A model generated the notes under the pieces. The model was not told the origin of the DNA and searched no databases. It was given only the letters and a program-made list of their open reading frames with translations. The position numbers and the translations under genes were made by a program. 64,000 nt of DNA from Mesostigma viride (taxonomy: Eukaryota > Streptophyta > Mesostigmatophyceae > Mesostigmatales > Mesostigmataceae): assembly GCA_009746045.1 (NCBI GenBank), contig RPFO01000213.1, positions 7,160,109-7,224,108 of the forward strand, read 5' to 3'. Shown here one piece after another: positions 30,503 to 40,566 of the stretch (the first letter of the stretch is position 1; each line of letters begins with the position of its first letter).

Positions 30503-33197
30503 TTACGAAGGGCAATACCGCCATCCAATAAAACAATTCGGCCTGGAACCGTCGCTCAACTTGTACTGAGTCAGCCTGCAGCCCAAAACCGCCTTTGCCT
30601 CGTCTCCAAATAATTTCGCCTTGTAGCTATCCATACCAGTCGAAGCAATGTACTCGTCGAGAAGAACCTTGACAGGCACTGCCTCTCCGCTGCACTTGAC
30701 AAGCTCGCCGCTTTTCTTTAGCTCCTCGATAAAGGCACCCACACCATCAGACGAAACCTTCGAGTCCGTCTTCAGGACTCGCATCTCCTCCGACCTAGGC
30801 GGCCACCTCTCGTCCTTGCTAGTTGCTGCCAGGTATACTACGCACTCTCTAATCGAAATCGCCATCAATCCTAACGCAAACTCCTTGGCGCGAGTGCCCA
30901 GTGTGGTGTCGATGAGCTTCATGTGCTGACGCTCAGGTTCCGCGTCAATTTCCTCCGCGTGCAAAACTTGCTCACGAAAGGGTACATGACAGCGCGGTCC
31001 CACAACCCCTCGCAGTGCTCGTCAAATTTCACGTCGTTGTTTGTGTCCAAAATAGCTTGAACGTCGTAGGAAATTGCACGTACTCGTTAGAGTGGAGAGC
31101 GCGCGCCTTCAGGACCCATTGCCAGTGATATTCTTGAATTTTGACGCCACAATAGGGACGTTGCGCTGGAGCTCGTTCGTCAAACCAACGCGCATGCCGC
31201 GCATTCTCAAAACTTCTGGCGTCGCCACATCGCTGTCCCGCTCCTGCGAAGTGTAGAAAGCAGTACGAACGGTGTCCACGTTGTCGCCGTACGCTCTCTG
31301 ATTACTTTCATCAGGAAGCCCTTCCCGTTCCGTCCTGAACCCTTCCAAAAGTATCCTTGCTCGTCACGATTGTCCCCCACCATCAGTGAGCCAAGGAAAC
31401 GCTTAAAGTGGGCCCGGGTCACCGTCTGGGAAAATTTCCTCCAACTTCACTTCCATAGCACAAGTGTCGGCGTCTGGCGTGTAGGGAATTCTCATCTGCT
31501 TGGAAAGCATGTCGTCGGGCCGTCCAGGTCGCAGGGTCATGGTAGCGAGTTCCAGAACCCCGTTAGTGAAGCACAGGAGCAGCGGATCTTTGTCGAGCCT
31601 CTCCACGAATTCGGTTGGCTCGGCGTAGATGATTCCCTTGACCTCGTTGCGGATGTTGTTGATGTAAGGACCGTCACGCAAGTTGCGGGAGATCTTCACA
31701 GCGGAGTCAGCCAGGGCTTCAAAGTACGCCGCCTTCTTGTCGTCGCCCAGATACTCGGCCTTGTCACGCCGTTCAGAAAAATAGCGCGACACCTCCTCGT
31801 ACTTTAACGGGAGCTTGTCCATCTCCGATGGCGTTCCGCAGAGGTTCGTCAGTCATCAGCTGGCGCCACCTGTGGTCCCTGAAATTCCACAACGACCCAC
31901 CGCTGTACCGCCAAGTCCCAGCAAATCCCACCACACAGGCCTCGGCTACACCGCGATGAGAATTCTCGAAGTGCGCGAGAATGTAAGACGTCGTGGCGTC
32001 CTCGGATGGGAAAAGCAAAGACTTGAGTTCGTCGCCGAGAGCGACAACTTCGCTCGAGAAGTCGCGGCAGTCCGAGTCGTGGCATTTCTGAACGATGCCG
32101 TCACGCGATACGACGAGGTAAGTGTGGTTGCTCCCGTGCTCGCGGCCAGCTCCGAGGCACAAGTGGCTGAACGTGCGCAGGACGTAGTTGTCACGGTCCT
32201 TCGAGTAGTGAAGGCTCGCAGCATCCAGCGCGTGGTCTTCAAAATTCGGGTAACGCTCGGTCCACCTGGCCACGATGCGCGAAGTGACGTTGGCGATGTC
32301 GTCACTGTCCAGGTGCGTGATTTCGTCGCTGCTAGTGGCGAAAGCCCTCGTCGAAGGGCGTCCAACGTCACGCTTGCCACCGCTCGACTTTTTTCCTTTT
32401 TTTGCTGGAGGCTCGAGACCGTCGGTTAGGTCGTCAACCGGTAGCCATTGCGCGTCGTCGCTCACGACCTGCACAACAAACGCCTCGAGTGGCGTCTGTT
32501 CGTCAACTGGCAGGAGCAGAGGACAATGAGCGTCAATTGCTGGATCCTTGCGATTGTGAATGCAGTTCAGCAGCTGATTTGTCTTGTAAATCCCCTTGTC
32601 CCATCCAGGCATTTGCAAGAGACCCGCTTGCATCAGGCGGCCCATGTCCTTCACCAAGACTTTCTTGTTCTGGATGAAAAAACGGAACGAGTATTTGTAC
32701 ACCCGCTTCGTAATTTCTCCTTTTGCGTTCTTCTTCTCACACCACCGTGGCTCACGCGTGGCTACCTCGATGTTGCGCGCGTCGATGTTGAAATTCTCGG
32801 CGATGTCGTTAAGCAGCTCGTCAATCGTGACTCCAGGGTCCGCTTCCTCGTGGTCGAAACCCAGGTCGTAATCGAGGTATGGCTTGACGATGTCGGACTC
32901 CGTCAACGCCTCGCACCACTGGTCACCGTGTCGAATTATGTCGAGAGCTGCCGTGAGAGGGTAGTCAAGAGCGTCCCAATTCTTAGACTTCATCTTCCGC
33001 GAGAGCTTGATCGCCTTGGAGGCCGTGGGTGGACCGGGAGCCTCCATGGTGGTGTGAGCGCGAGAGTGCGGATTGTCGTGGGAGAGTCCGCCTTTATTCC
33101 CGTGGGAGATCTCCCACGAGGAATCGAATCGTGTCGGCTTGTCGGTTACGTCGTGTCGGTCGACCGTGTCGTCATGCAGGTTGAAGTTCGAGACCAT
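30503..33197 (-). pseudogene. Primase / D5-like SF3 helicase, frameshifted
   Basis: Read leftwards. The first frame (33197-31773) has AEP primase signs: PYLDYDLGFD, RFFIQNKKV, GIYKTNQLLN and a zinc-finger-like CHDSDC near its end. D5-N-type sequence follows (SLWNFRDHRW), shifting frame near 31800 to FTNGVLELATMTLRPGRPDD. The Walker A GSGRNGKG lies in a third frame at about 31300-31330. The helicase C motif region (LTNELQRNVPIVASKFKNIT) is in a fourth, near 31130-31200. The C-terminal domain is at 31003-30503. I count at least four frame breaks, so it is probably nonfunctional unless these are assembly errors. The true start may be the internal ATG near 33047, downstream of a GTGGGAGATCTCCCAC palindrome. 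Role: replication initiation and DNA unwinding. Confidence 0.8.
33097..33120. promoter_or_regulatory. CCCGTGGGAGATCTCCCACG palindrome upstream of primase ATG
   Basis: A perfect inverted repeat lies 50-70 bases upstream of the likely primase start (about 33047, minus). Its half-site TCCCACGGG/CTCCCACGAG is the motif repeated in the PLV termini and at 33378-33391. It is a candidate promoter element or binding site; inferred only. Confidence 0.4.
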
Positions 33198-33413
33198 TCT
33201 GGAAGGTTGTATACCGTATGCTTAGAAAAAAAAAAGTTTCGATTAAAAAATTTCAGTTCGTCTAAAAACCACACAGACCCTCGAACCTCGACCCTTGAGA
33301 AAAATGGTCCCATGGAACTTTTTTATTTCCTGTATAATGCATGCAGTTTAGGATATCCTTTTCGACATTCATGAAAATTTCCCACGGGAAAACTGTCTAC
33401 TTTTTCCTCGGCC

Positions 33414-34679
33414 TCAGCCGACGTCCGCCAGTCTCGCCGCCCTGGGGAGAGGGGTCCCCCCCTGCCGCTCGTAAACGGCTCCTGTAAGTACGTCGTGCCC
33501 CATCAAGTCACCAGCCCATTTTCGCTTTTTCCACGAAGCGCCCTTCAAGAAACGGGTGATGTACGCCTGCCTCGTTGCATCAATGCCGTGGTAGATGCGG
33601 TTGTACTTCGCAGAATAATACTCGTGCTTCATGTATTCGCCTGGATTTTTTGGGTCCTCGAACACGTACTTCTGATCAGCTCGAGCCTGCAACGCGTTAA
33701 TCAGCTTCTTGTACCCGTCTGGAATTTGGTAGTCGTACGTGCCGTACGTCTCTGCCGTCTTAAAACGTTGAATTATCATGCGGCGCTCGCTCGGAATGTA
33801 TCCGTTCTCGTGTGGCTCGAGCTCGCTGATAGAACTGACGATGCGCATTTTGTCGTGGTCGTACCTGGTCGGTGGCAGTTTCTCGCCGGACAGGTAAATA
33901 AGACCCATCAAAGCGGCGTCAGACGTAGGGTCCTTTTTGTACTCGGCGGCGGCGATCCGCTGGAGCTGCTCGTACGTGTACCTCAGTGGCTTGCTCTCGG
34001 CCCTGTCGAATTTCCTGTCGAGATCGCCGACCTTCAGCTCATTGACTCGAGCAGCGTACGCGTCCGTCACGTCGCGTGGGAGCCTCTTCTCAGGTGGCAT
34101 CATTCGATTCACCCCGTTTATCACTCCGAGCAAGTTCTTCTCGTTCTCCCTCCACGCATCCTCTTTCGAGTGTGCGAGCTTGCGTTTGGGTTCCGAGGTT
34201 TCGTGGACGACGCGCAGGACACGGGCGGTGTCTGCGAGGCAGTCGACTGATTCGTCCTGCGAGCACCCCATTTTGTCAAGGAGAACTCGCAGCCTGCCGA
34301 TATACCCCTTCGCGGTTTTGCGCGTCGCCCCGCGCTCTCTCGAGGGCCTGCCAGGCTCGTGATGCTCTGGCCGGGAATCCGCTGCGGCGACGGCCTCGTT
34401 GAACGTCCAATATCGTCCATCAGTAGGTCGCGCAGGCGGTTCCTCGTGGTGCGGTGGCTCCGGCGAGGGTGGAGAGGTCGCCTGCAAGCCGATTTTTTCC
34501 GCGCACTCGGGGTTATTTGCGATCCATCGGTCACTGGGATTCCAGACGCCCTTCTTGACCTTGCTTTTCGCCGAGATGCAGTTCGTCTGGTCGCGGGCGA
34601 TTGCTCGCCTCTTCGCCTGGGCCCGTCGCCATTGCTCGCGACGCTCCTCTACGGTCACCGTCATCTGATGACTGAACAT
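33414..34679 (-). CDS. Tyrosine recombinase (integrase-like)
   Basis: 421 aa. The C-terminal half carries the tyrosine recombinase order: an Arg-containing box around LIYLSGEKLPPTRYDHDKMR, a second Arg in DATRQAYITRFLKGA, and LMGHDVLTGAVYERQ with the presumed nucleophile Tyr near residue 404. The N-terminal 100 residues are basic and Pro-rich, followed by a helical core-binding-like region. In PLVs such enzymes cut and join DNA to integrate the genome. It overlaps the AT-hook ORF by about 150 bases; the internal ATG at 34664 is a possible alternative start. Intact frame. The identity of the first catalytic Arg is uncertain by eye. Confidence 0.75.
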   Translation of the reverse strand: MFSHQMTVTVEERREQWRRAQAKRRAIARDQTNCISAKSKVKKGVWNPSDRWIANNPECAEKIGLQATSPPSPEPPHHEEPPARPTDGRYWTFNEAVAAADSRPEHHEPGRPSRERGATRKTAKGYIGRLRVLLDKMGCSQDESVDCLADTARVLRVVHETSEPKRKLAHSKEDAWRENEKNLLGVINGVNRMMPPEKRLPRDVTDAYAARVNELKVGDLDRKFDRAESKPLRYTYEQLQRIAAAEYKKDPTSDAALMGLIYLSGEKLPPTRYDHDKMRIVSSISELEPHENGYIPSERRMIIQRFKTAETYGTYDYQIPDGYKKLINALQARADQKYVFEDPKNPGEYMKHEYYSAKYNRIYHGIDATRQAYITRFLKGASWKKRKWAGDLMGHDVLTGAVYERQGGTPLPRAARLADVG

Positions 34680-35025
34680 GAGACAATTTTTTGGCTCGAG
34701 GCTTTTTATACCCTACGGGGTGGATCCTTGGGCGCCCTCGAGGCCGTTTCGGTTCGTGTCGTTTTTCCGTTTTGGAGGGTGAGCGCCCACGTGGACGCCT
34801 GCGATCGCCCACCAAGGCGAGGATGGCCAATCGGATTTCGGGGCTCATGTCGTGACAGGTGGACGGAATCGTGTCGTGGTGGCCTGCTTCTTGAAGGATC
34901 CTGACGACACGTTCTAGAGTTTTCTGCCCCAGTCGAGAACCCGAACAATATCGGAGGAGTGCTTGGGTGTCCAACACGTACTCCTTCTCGGCGCCTGCGT
35001 ATCGTTTGGTGGACGGAATATCCAT
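34531..35025 (-). CDS. AT-hook-like basic protein
   Basis: 164 aa. The first 75 residues are probably helical; a KRPRGRPRIHPVG motif near residue 93 is a good AT-hook (core GRP), which binds the minor groove of A/T-rich DNA. The C-terminus is charged and overlaps the recombinase start. It is transcribed with the recombinase and the ATPase. Role in genome binding or regulation inferred. Confidence 0.55.
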   Translation of the reverse strand: MDIPSTKRYAGAEKEYVLDTQALLRYCSGSRLGQKTLERVVRILQEAGHHDTIPSTCHDMSPEIRLAILALVGDRRRPRGRSPSKTEKRHEPKRPRGRPRIHPVGYKKPRAKKLSHVQSSDDGDRRGASRAMATGPGEEASNRPRPDELHLGEKQGQEGRLESQ

Positions 35026-35047
35026 AGTATATCATGTTCAGAGAAAA

Positions 35048-35931
35048 TTATTTTATCGAGAGAAATGTATTGAAGTTTCGACGAAACATTTTTTTCGGGT
35101 CGCGCTGGTCGAAGTCGACAGCAAAGAAGTCGTGAGGATCGTCCTTGACGGCGTGGTCCCATAGCGCGAGAAACTCATCCGGCGCCACAGCCCCGCGCTC
35201 TCTTCCGCGATCTGTCGCGCGGCTCGATGGTCCTTCGTTCTGAACAGCGCAAGAAACGATATATTCGCTCGCACTGCTCGTGGTACGCCACCGCTCGTGT
35301 ACGCCTGTGTCAGGAAAATCATGCTCGTGAGGAAGTGTCTGTGTTTGAACGCGAAAGCCGCAACAGCGTTTTTGCTAGAGCTCTGATAGAGGGCACTGCC
35401 TTGCATGTCGTCTATCAGAATGAGCGACGAAGGAGGACCGTGCTCGAACCTTGTCGCAGGTTTATCCCAGTTCATTGCATCAAGGCGTAGGTACATGGAG
35501 AGGTCCATGAGTTCTGCGTTTTTATTCCCATCCACGTATTCGCGTTTGAACGTTTCCCAGACCTTGAGATCGTCCTTGTACCTCTCGTATTCGTGGAGGT
35601 CAGACTTGATATGATCTATCATCCCATCGAATGCCAGGTTAGAGTAGACTTCCATCGTCATAGCTGGTTCCGGGAGCTCCTTGTATTTTGGCTCCGTGTG
35701 GGCACTCCCTGAAATGAGGTACAGCTTGTCGAATGAGTTGTTAGCAAAGTAAGCCTTCGCCATGTTGACTGCCGATGTAGTTTTCCCAGACCGTCGAGCT
35801 CCGCAGAAGTTTGCGATGAAATGAAGACTCGGCATATTCGGTGGAGCAGGACGCTGTGGGGCGTATCGTTGCTTGATGTCTTTGTTCTCGAGTGAATGAA
35901 TTCGTCGCTCTTCGATGATAGCCATTATCAT
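35048..35931 (-). pseudogene. FtsK/HerA-type genome packaging ATPase, C-terminal frameshift
   Basis: Starts at ATG 35931. Walker A GARRSGKT lies near residue 44-51 and Walker B LILIDDM near 170, with a later LTQAYTSGGVPRAVRAN segment typical of A32-like packaging ATPases. The long frame loses similarity after about 35190. The expected family ending (aromatic/acidic FFAVDFDQRDPKK) is found in another frame down to a TAA at 35048-35050. One indel about 35185-35200 explains this. The enzyme pumps DNA into capsids. Functional status depends on whether the indel is real. Confidence 0.85.
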
Positions 35932-35943
35932 TCTGAAGACATT

Positions 35944-36471
35944 TTAATCGTCCAGACTAGCAAGGAGAGACGCGCGGATGGCGGCCATGCGCATCTCGTA
36001 TGGCGTCATCGCGGCAGGTGGCGGTGGTGGAGGTGGGAGCTGCCGGGTCTTGATCGGGGATGGCGGAGAGTCCGGCTCTGTCTCCTTGGGCTTTCGACCC
36101 CGTCTTGGTTTTGGCGTGTCGGCGGGGGTTGAGGCGACAGAATCTTCAGCGAGAAGGCGTTCAATGCGCGATTTGTTACGGGCTTCTTGCAGCTCCAGTT
36201 CGACTAGCCTTTGCCGCTGAATCTCCAATTCCTTTGCAAGGACCTTACGTTTCGTTATCTCTGCCTCCTTTTCCTCGTTTCGTCTCTTCTCCCTCTCGGC
36301 TTTTGCGCGTTGCTGGTAAACTCTCATTTTGTCGCGAAGGGCTTTTTTCTGTTCATCATTCAGCGGTTGTCCCTTTCGAATTGTCTTGACCAGGTCAACC
36401 TGCTCTTCCCGCGTCTCGGCGAAGGTTTCGTCTTGGTAGCTCGTTGGGGTCTCTGAAGCCTCAGAGGCCAT
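35944..36471 (-). CDS. Coiled-coil protein, unknown
   Basis: 175 aa. A long charged heptad-like helix occupies about 25-115 (KALRDKMRVYQQRAKAEREK, then ELEIQRQRLVELELQEA). It is followed by PKPRRGRKPKE (AT-hook-like), a PPPPPPP run and a short conserved-looking end MTPYEMRMAAIRASLLASL. It is the first gene on the minus arm, starting 24 bases from the divergent plus gene. Could be a scaffold or DNA-associated virion protein. No family named. Confidence 0.65.
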   Translation of the reverse strand: MASEASETPTSYQDETFAETREEQVDLVKTIRKGQPLNDEQKKALRDKMRVYQQRAKAEREKRRNEEKEAEITKRKVLAKELEIQRQRLVELELQEARNKSRIERLLAEDSVASTPADTPKPRRGRKPKETEPDSPPSPIKTRQLPPPPPPPAAMTPYEMRMAAIRASLLASLDD

Positions 36472-36495
36472 GTTTATATTCTAGGCAGATAATAA
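36472..36495. promoter_or_regulatory. 24-bp divergent intergenic promoter region
   Basis: Only 24 bases separate the start codons of the two arms: an A/T-rich TTTATATT block facing the minus gene and ATAATAA facing the plus gene. Any core promoter must overlap coding sequence or be extremely short. Both transcription arms begin here. Confidence 0.5.
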
Positions 36496-39400
36496 ATGGT
36501 AGTGATTTCGACTCTCAACCGGCCCATAAACCTCGCAACCGGCTTGACGGTCGACCAAGAAACAGACGCGCGAATCGCAAGCGTTGAACAGGACATTGTA
36601 GCGTTGCAATTATCCCAGGTTCATCCATTTGACTTGCATACGATTGTTGATGGCGTGCGGGTGTGTTACCCAAGTGAGCCAACAAGTTTGCGTTTAGGCG
36701 ATGATTACGACGAGGAGACGGCCGCGGACCCTATCGAGTCATTTTTTAAGCTGGTAGTGGATGGGAAATCGTGGTTTAAAGACCAAGCCATATTCGAAAA
36801 CATGTACGTAAAAAGCAGCTTCATAGACATCGAGACACCGAGCAATGGGGTCATGTCATTCCATTTTGACGCTGATACGCTCCAAGACCCAGGCCATCGA
36901 ATACCGACCCGCACACAGCTAGACTTTCTGTTCGACAACTTGGGTATCGGCTATACTACTCTGACAAATCCAAACGCGCCATTTGTCATGCATTATGAAG
37001 ATGGAACGACGGCTTCTCATGACAATGCCTTTAGCGTCATCAATGACCAAGACGTGCGTGTTGAGTTGCCATACATCGTCAACAGCGGAGAAGTAAGCGG
37101 AATTTGCGATTTTGTCGCGAGAGACTACCAGTCCTCATTTTATGCAGCGGGGAACAACTTGGTTAACCCAGATGTCGGATACCCGTATTTCAAGGACCTG
37201 TATTTTGGATATGGCGGGACGCGATTTTCGGGTAGCCCTTTGCTAGTCGAGCAAATCTCGTTTTCCACCATGAGAGACCACAACCGCCCTGCCGCGCTAA
37301 CCGGGCGTTCTTTCACAATAACCCGATCCTATGCAAAACTCTCTAGCTGGAGAATTGGCAGGATCGATGAATTGAACGCTGTCACTTGGCTAGTAGTCAC
37401 CTACCCTTTTCAGACGTATGAATGCATCCCAGGGCTTTCGATAGTACAAGGCATCAAAGATTGCGTCCCTAGCGCCTACCTGAGAAAACTCCCTTTGCGA
37501 TGGTACATCAACAACGTTCGACTCACGGAGGCCTCTCCGACGATTGGCGGGTTCACGCTATCTGTGAACGGAGGACTGCGTGGTGAGGATGCTCTAGTTA
37601 CCAACTTGACAAGTACCGACACGGGAAAATGGCTGAGTTACGAGCTAGACCTCTTCGATGACTCTACCATTACCTCGTTTACGACTAGGAAGGCGGGGGT
37701 CATGGTAGGTGTCTCGAAACTTTCTACAACCTCTAGTGGGATACGATCAAAGAGCAAGTTTGTATCATACGCGAATCCAATGAGGATAGCAATTACAGCA
37801 CTGGCGGACCCTGTCGTTGGGTGGGGGATGAACCTCGAAAACCCAGTCAGTTTCAACTTGCATATAGAGGGGGGTGTCAAGGCAACCTTGTCAGGGATTA
37901 ACTATTTCACGTACACACCAACCGACCACGAAAGCGCTAATACGGACATTTATTACAGCTTCACATGCCCAAGAGACTACCCCAACCTCTCTGGGGAGAA
38001 CGCGACAGTAGAAGGGACTCATGACACCCTTCGCAGTTTAGACGTCCTTTCTCGTAATATCTTCACGACTTCTCAGGCAGAGTCATCGAAGTACTACTTT
38101 GAACCGAATGACCCCACGAGCTTTTATTTGATAAAAACAGCCACGCCGGCTCCATCAAAGTGTGTCGTTTTTGCAAACGAGTTAATAGACGGTCCGTTCT
38201 GCATGTGTTTTCGCATGTATCTTGGAAGCAATGACGCTTTTGTGTCATTTGCTGAGAACACGATGAGTTTATCTGGAAAGTATCATCCGGCCGTTACGGA
38301 CGGACACTCAAATTGGAGAAACGCTCAAACGACCCATTGGGCCATGCTTGGGGTCAACCTTCACCACTCCGACTATGCTCTCGACCTGTATGACAACCTC
38401 AAGGCAAGAGTGCGATACACACTCAATAGCTCGTGGAGGCAGCAGTTGAGTTACTGGGTTGCGTTTCGACGACGGTCTGACGGAATAGTCGAGAGGTATA
38501 TAGCCAAGACACTCCCAACTAGGATGAGTCAGATGACAAAAATCTCAAACAGCGCCGGGATTTTCACATCCACGCCAACAGATATCATTGATCCATACGT
38601 GCCAATGCCCCTACGGCCAGTTATGCACCTGTCAGGAGAATACCACGCCATTGAAATAGCGAACATCGAAGACGATCTCACGGCTGTTGAGCTAGATTCC
38701 ATCTTCACGAATAACCCCTCCGGGACCTGTACAAAGGGAGGAGATGTGATCCAACTACGACACCGGGGCACCGCGGGGCAGAACTGTTCCATCTTCGGCA
38801 AGTATTCCGTAACAAAGCCAGTGCCTGGAGCTACCAATCTATGGTTCAAGGAGCTCACATTGACGGATGAAAGCATGATTCACACAGTGGTCAAGTGCCC
38901 AACAACGTCTTATGAGGCGCAACTCGTGACGTACCCTGTCCAACTCTATGGAGTACTTCCAGCCCGTCAAGCCATTAAGAAGTTCAGCGTTGTCATGGGG
39001 TTCGACCCGACAAAAGTGAGCAATGTTGCCGGGCAGGTTACATGTGTCTTTGGAGCGGAGTGGGCAGGGGGTACAAATGTCTTCACCCCAGGGACAAACA
39101 CGGTAACCATCACGTCCACCCTCGCAAACACGTTTGTACCAGTCGTTGGTGGGCTCACTCACCTTGCAACGGTCACATTTGCCACTGTGCTCAGTCCCAC
39201 CCTTTCTGGACCCGGTGCTCTTGTCCTCGATACGAGCGTGTGTGGGTATTATGACAACGCATTGGTGCTAATAGGCACAACTCATGGGTTAGACGTCGCC
39301 CAGTTCACTGACATCAACGAGACGCGGAGGATATCCCACACCATCCCCGGTCTGCGGCCTCCTGTGTACGACTACTTCATCCCTCAGCTATGGCACGGTA

Positions 39401-39792
39401 CCCCCACGGCCACGCTGTCATTCCACGACCCAGCCAACCAAAGCGAGCTCACTTTGCCAACGTCCTTGGAGCACGTGTACCTTCGCGTCAATTTCACGGG
39501 TGCCTTACCAACCATCCTCGACCTCTCTAACCCTTATCGAATGAAGGCAAAAGCAGTGGGAACCGGGCTCCCATTCCTGATATTCGCGCCTTATTGGTCC
39601 GTCGTCCCCGGGTACACAGAAGATGATGGCAAGTTCCAAATCCTGCTACATTTAAACCGGATCCCACCAACAGGCTACTCTGCCCCTATCACCCTATCCA
39701 ACAACTTTGCAAATCCCGAGCTGGGACCGCCGCAACGGCTGTGTCGAAGACGATCACGTGGACGAGCGCATAAAAATCTCTCGCATAAGTAA
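36496..39792 (+). CDS. Large virion-like protein, possible fibre/adhesin
   Basis: 1098 aa, the longest intact PLV gene. It has no signal peptide and no clear transmembrane segment. The sequence is rich in beta-type segments with Thr, Ser, Gly and Asn throughout. Residues about 530-740 have the feel of a LamG/ConA-like sandwich. About 815-930 contain YPVQLYGVLPARQAIKKFSV, DPTKVSNVAGQV and LATVTFATV, reminiscent of a cohesin-like fold. The extreme C-terminus is basic (RRRSRGRAHK). Located first in the structural arm, upstream of capsid genes, it most likely forms a receptor-binding or surface structure. That is inference from composition and position; no family was identified with certainty. 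Confidence 0.6.
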   Translation: MVVISTLNRPINLATGLTVDQETDARIASVEQDIVALQLSQVHPFDLHTIVDGVRVCYPSEPTSLRLGDDYDEETAADPIESFFKLVVDGKSWFKDQAIFENMYVKSSFIDIETPSNGVMSFHFDADTLQDPGHRIPTRTQLDFLFDNLGIGYTTLTNPNAPFVMHYEDGTTASHDNAFSVINDQDVRVELPYIVNSGEVSGICDFVARDYQSSFYAAGNNLVNPDVGYPYFKDLYFGYGGTRFSGSPLLVEQISFSTMRDHNRPAALTGRSFTITRSYAKLSSWRIGRIDELNAVTWLVVTYPFQTYECIPGLSIVQGIKDCVPSAYLRKLPLRWYINNVRLTEASPTIGGFTLSVNGGLRGEDALVTNLTSTDTGKWLSYELDLFDDSTITSFTTRKAGVMVGVSKLSTTSSGIRSKSKFVSYANPMRIAITALADPVVGWGMNLENPVSFNLHIEGGVKATLSGINYFTYTPTDHESANTDIYYSFTCPRDYPNLSGENATVEGTHDTLRSLDVLSRNIFTTSQAESSKYYFEPNDPTSFYLIKTATPAPSKCVVFANELIDGPFCMCFRMYLGSNDAFVSFAENTMSLSGKYHPAVTDGHSNWRNAQTTHWAMLGVNLHHSDYALDLYDNLKARVRYTLNSSWRQQLSYWVAFRRRSDGIVERYIAKTLPTRMSQMTKISNSAGIFTSTPTDIIDPYVPMPLRPVMHLSGEYHAIEIANIEDDLTAVELDSIFTNNPSGTCTKGGDVIQLRHRGTAGQNCSIFGKYSVTKPVPGATNLWFKELTLTDESMIHTVVKCPTTSYEAQLVTYPVQLYGVLPARQAIKKFSVVMGFDPTKVSNVAGQVTCVFGAEWAGGTNVFTPGTNTVTITSTLANTFVPVVGGLTHLATVTFATVLSPTLSGPGALVLDTSVCGYYDNALVLIGTTHGLDVAQFTDINETRRISHTIPGLRPPVYDYFIPQLWHGTPTATLSFHDPANQSELTLPTSLEHVYLRVNFTGALPTILDLSNPYRMKAKAVGTGLPFLIFAPYWSVVPGYTEDDGKFQILLHLNRIPPTGYSAPITLSNNFANPELGPPQRLCRRRSRGRAHKNLSHK

Positions 39793-39794
39793 AC

Positions 39795-40142
39795 ATGCCA
39801 CCAAGGAAAACGAAACGCGGCCGACGCTCAGGACGAAAACGCGCGCCTACCACTACGACGTCCACAAGAGTCTCCTCTAGGTCCTCCAATTCCGTCAAGA
39901 ACACGATCGTAATCAACTCGCGACCACACAGAGCTCCCGCTGCCAAGGGGAAAGTAGCGGAAGCTCGCGGGTTCAGAGACGCGATTCTGTTGGCGGCCCT
40001 GTCCAACGTCGCGCAACCGGTTCGCGTCCCGATGATGCCAATCGACAACTCATTAGGAGGTGGCGTAAGCGTCGCCACACCAGCAACCGCGGCTGGCGGC
40101 GCGACGACGGCAGCTGCTACAACACCGATGAGCCGGTTGTAG
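39795..40142 (+). CDS. Small basic protein
   Basis: 115 aa, starting 3 bases after the preceding stop. The N-terminus is strongly basic (PPRKTKRGRRSGRKR) and Thr/Ser-rich, as in DNA-condensing core proteins of small dsDNA viruses. The C-terminus is Ala/Thr/Gly-rich and ends PMSRL. Role in genome condensation inferred. Confidence 0.6.
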   Translation: MPPRKTKRGRRSGRKRAPTTTTSTRVSSRSSNSVKNTIVINSRPHRAPAAKGKVAEARGFRDAILLAALSNVAQPVRVPMMPIDNSLGGGVSVATPATAAGGATTAAATTPMSRL

Positions 40143-40537
40143 TGGCGCCACCGGCAGCTCCCGCTAGAGCAACAGGTCTCAGGGTCGGTAGAAGGTTGAA
40201 GATATACCGAGGTGGTGCGAGTGGGAGGAAGGAGACGGCGGAAATGGGAACGGATCCCATGTTTGTCTTCGGTGAGACCGCGGTGCCTAGAGAGCCAGCG
40301 CCACCTTTGACATCAGATACCGGAACCGGACCTGCCCGGTTTCCGTGCACCGAGCCTGGATGCACGAGGGACTTTAAAAGCCAAGGCGGAAGGACGACTC
40401 ATATCAACAGAATTCATAAAAGGCCCCAAGGCAGGACGGTGGGCGGTGAGCCAGTGGTAGTTGGCTCGGGTGGAAGAGAGAGGATGAGAGCAGCCAGGTT
40501 AGCTGCCTTGGGAATGGCTACGGGTATCCGTGCCTAA
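40142..40537 (+). CDS. C2H2 zinc-finger protein
   Basis: Open frame of 131 codons overlapping the previous stop; first ATG in frame is 40244 (98 aa), otherwise a GTG at 40142. A single C2H2 finger, CTEPGCTRDFKSQGGRTTH followed by INRIH, lies centrally, with a basic flank (KRPQGR). It is probably DNA- or RNA-binding. It might instead be the second half of the preceding gene after a frameshift. Confidence 0.6.
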   Translation: MAPPAAPARATGLRVGRRLKIYRGGASGRKETAEMGTDPMFVFGETAVPREPAPPLTSDTGTGPARFPCTEPGCTRDFKSQGGRTTHINRIHKRPQGRTVGGEPVVVGSGGRERMRAARLAALGMATGIRA

Positions 40538-40566
40538 AAAATATCTGTGTGTGATAATATTACGCA

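Noticed and set aside
31815-33374. Plus-strand frames of 200-300 codons opposite the primase
   Set aside because: They are antisense shadows of a clear minus-strand primase gene, without recognisable motifs.
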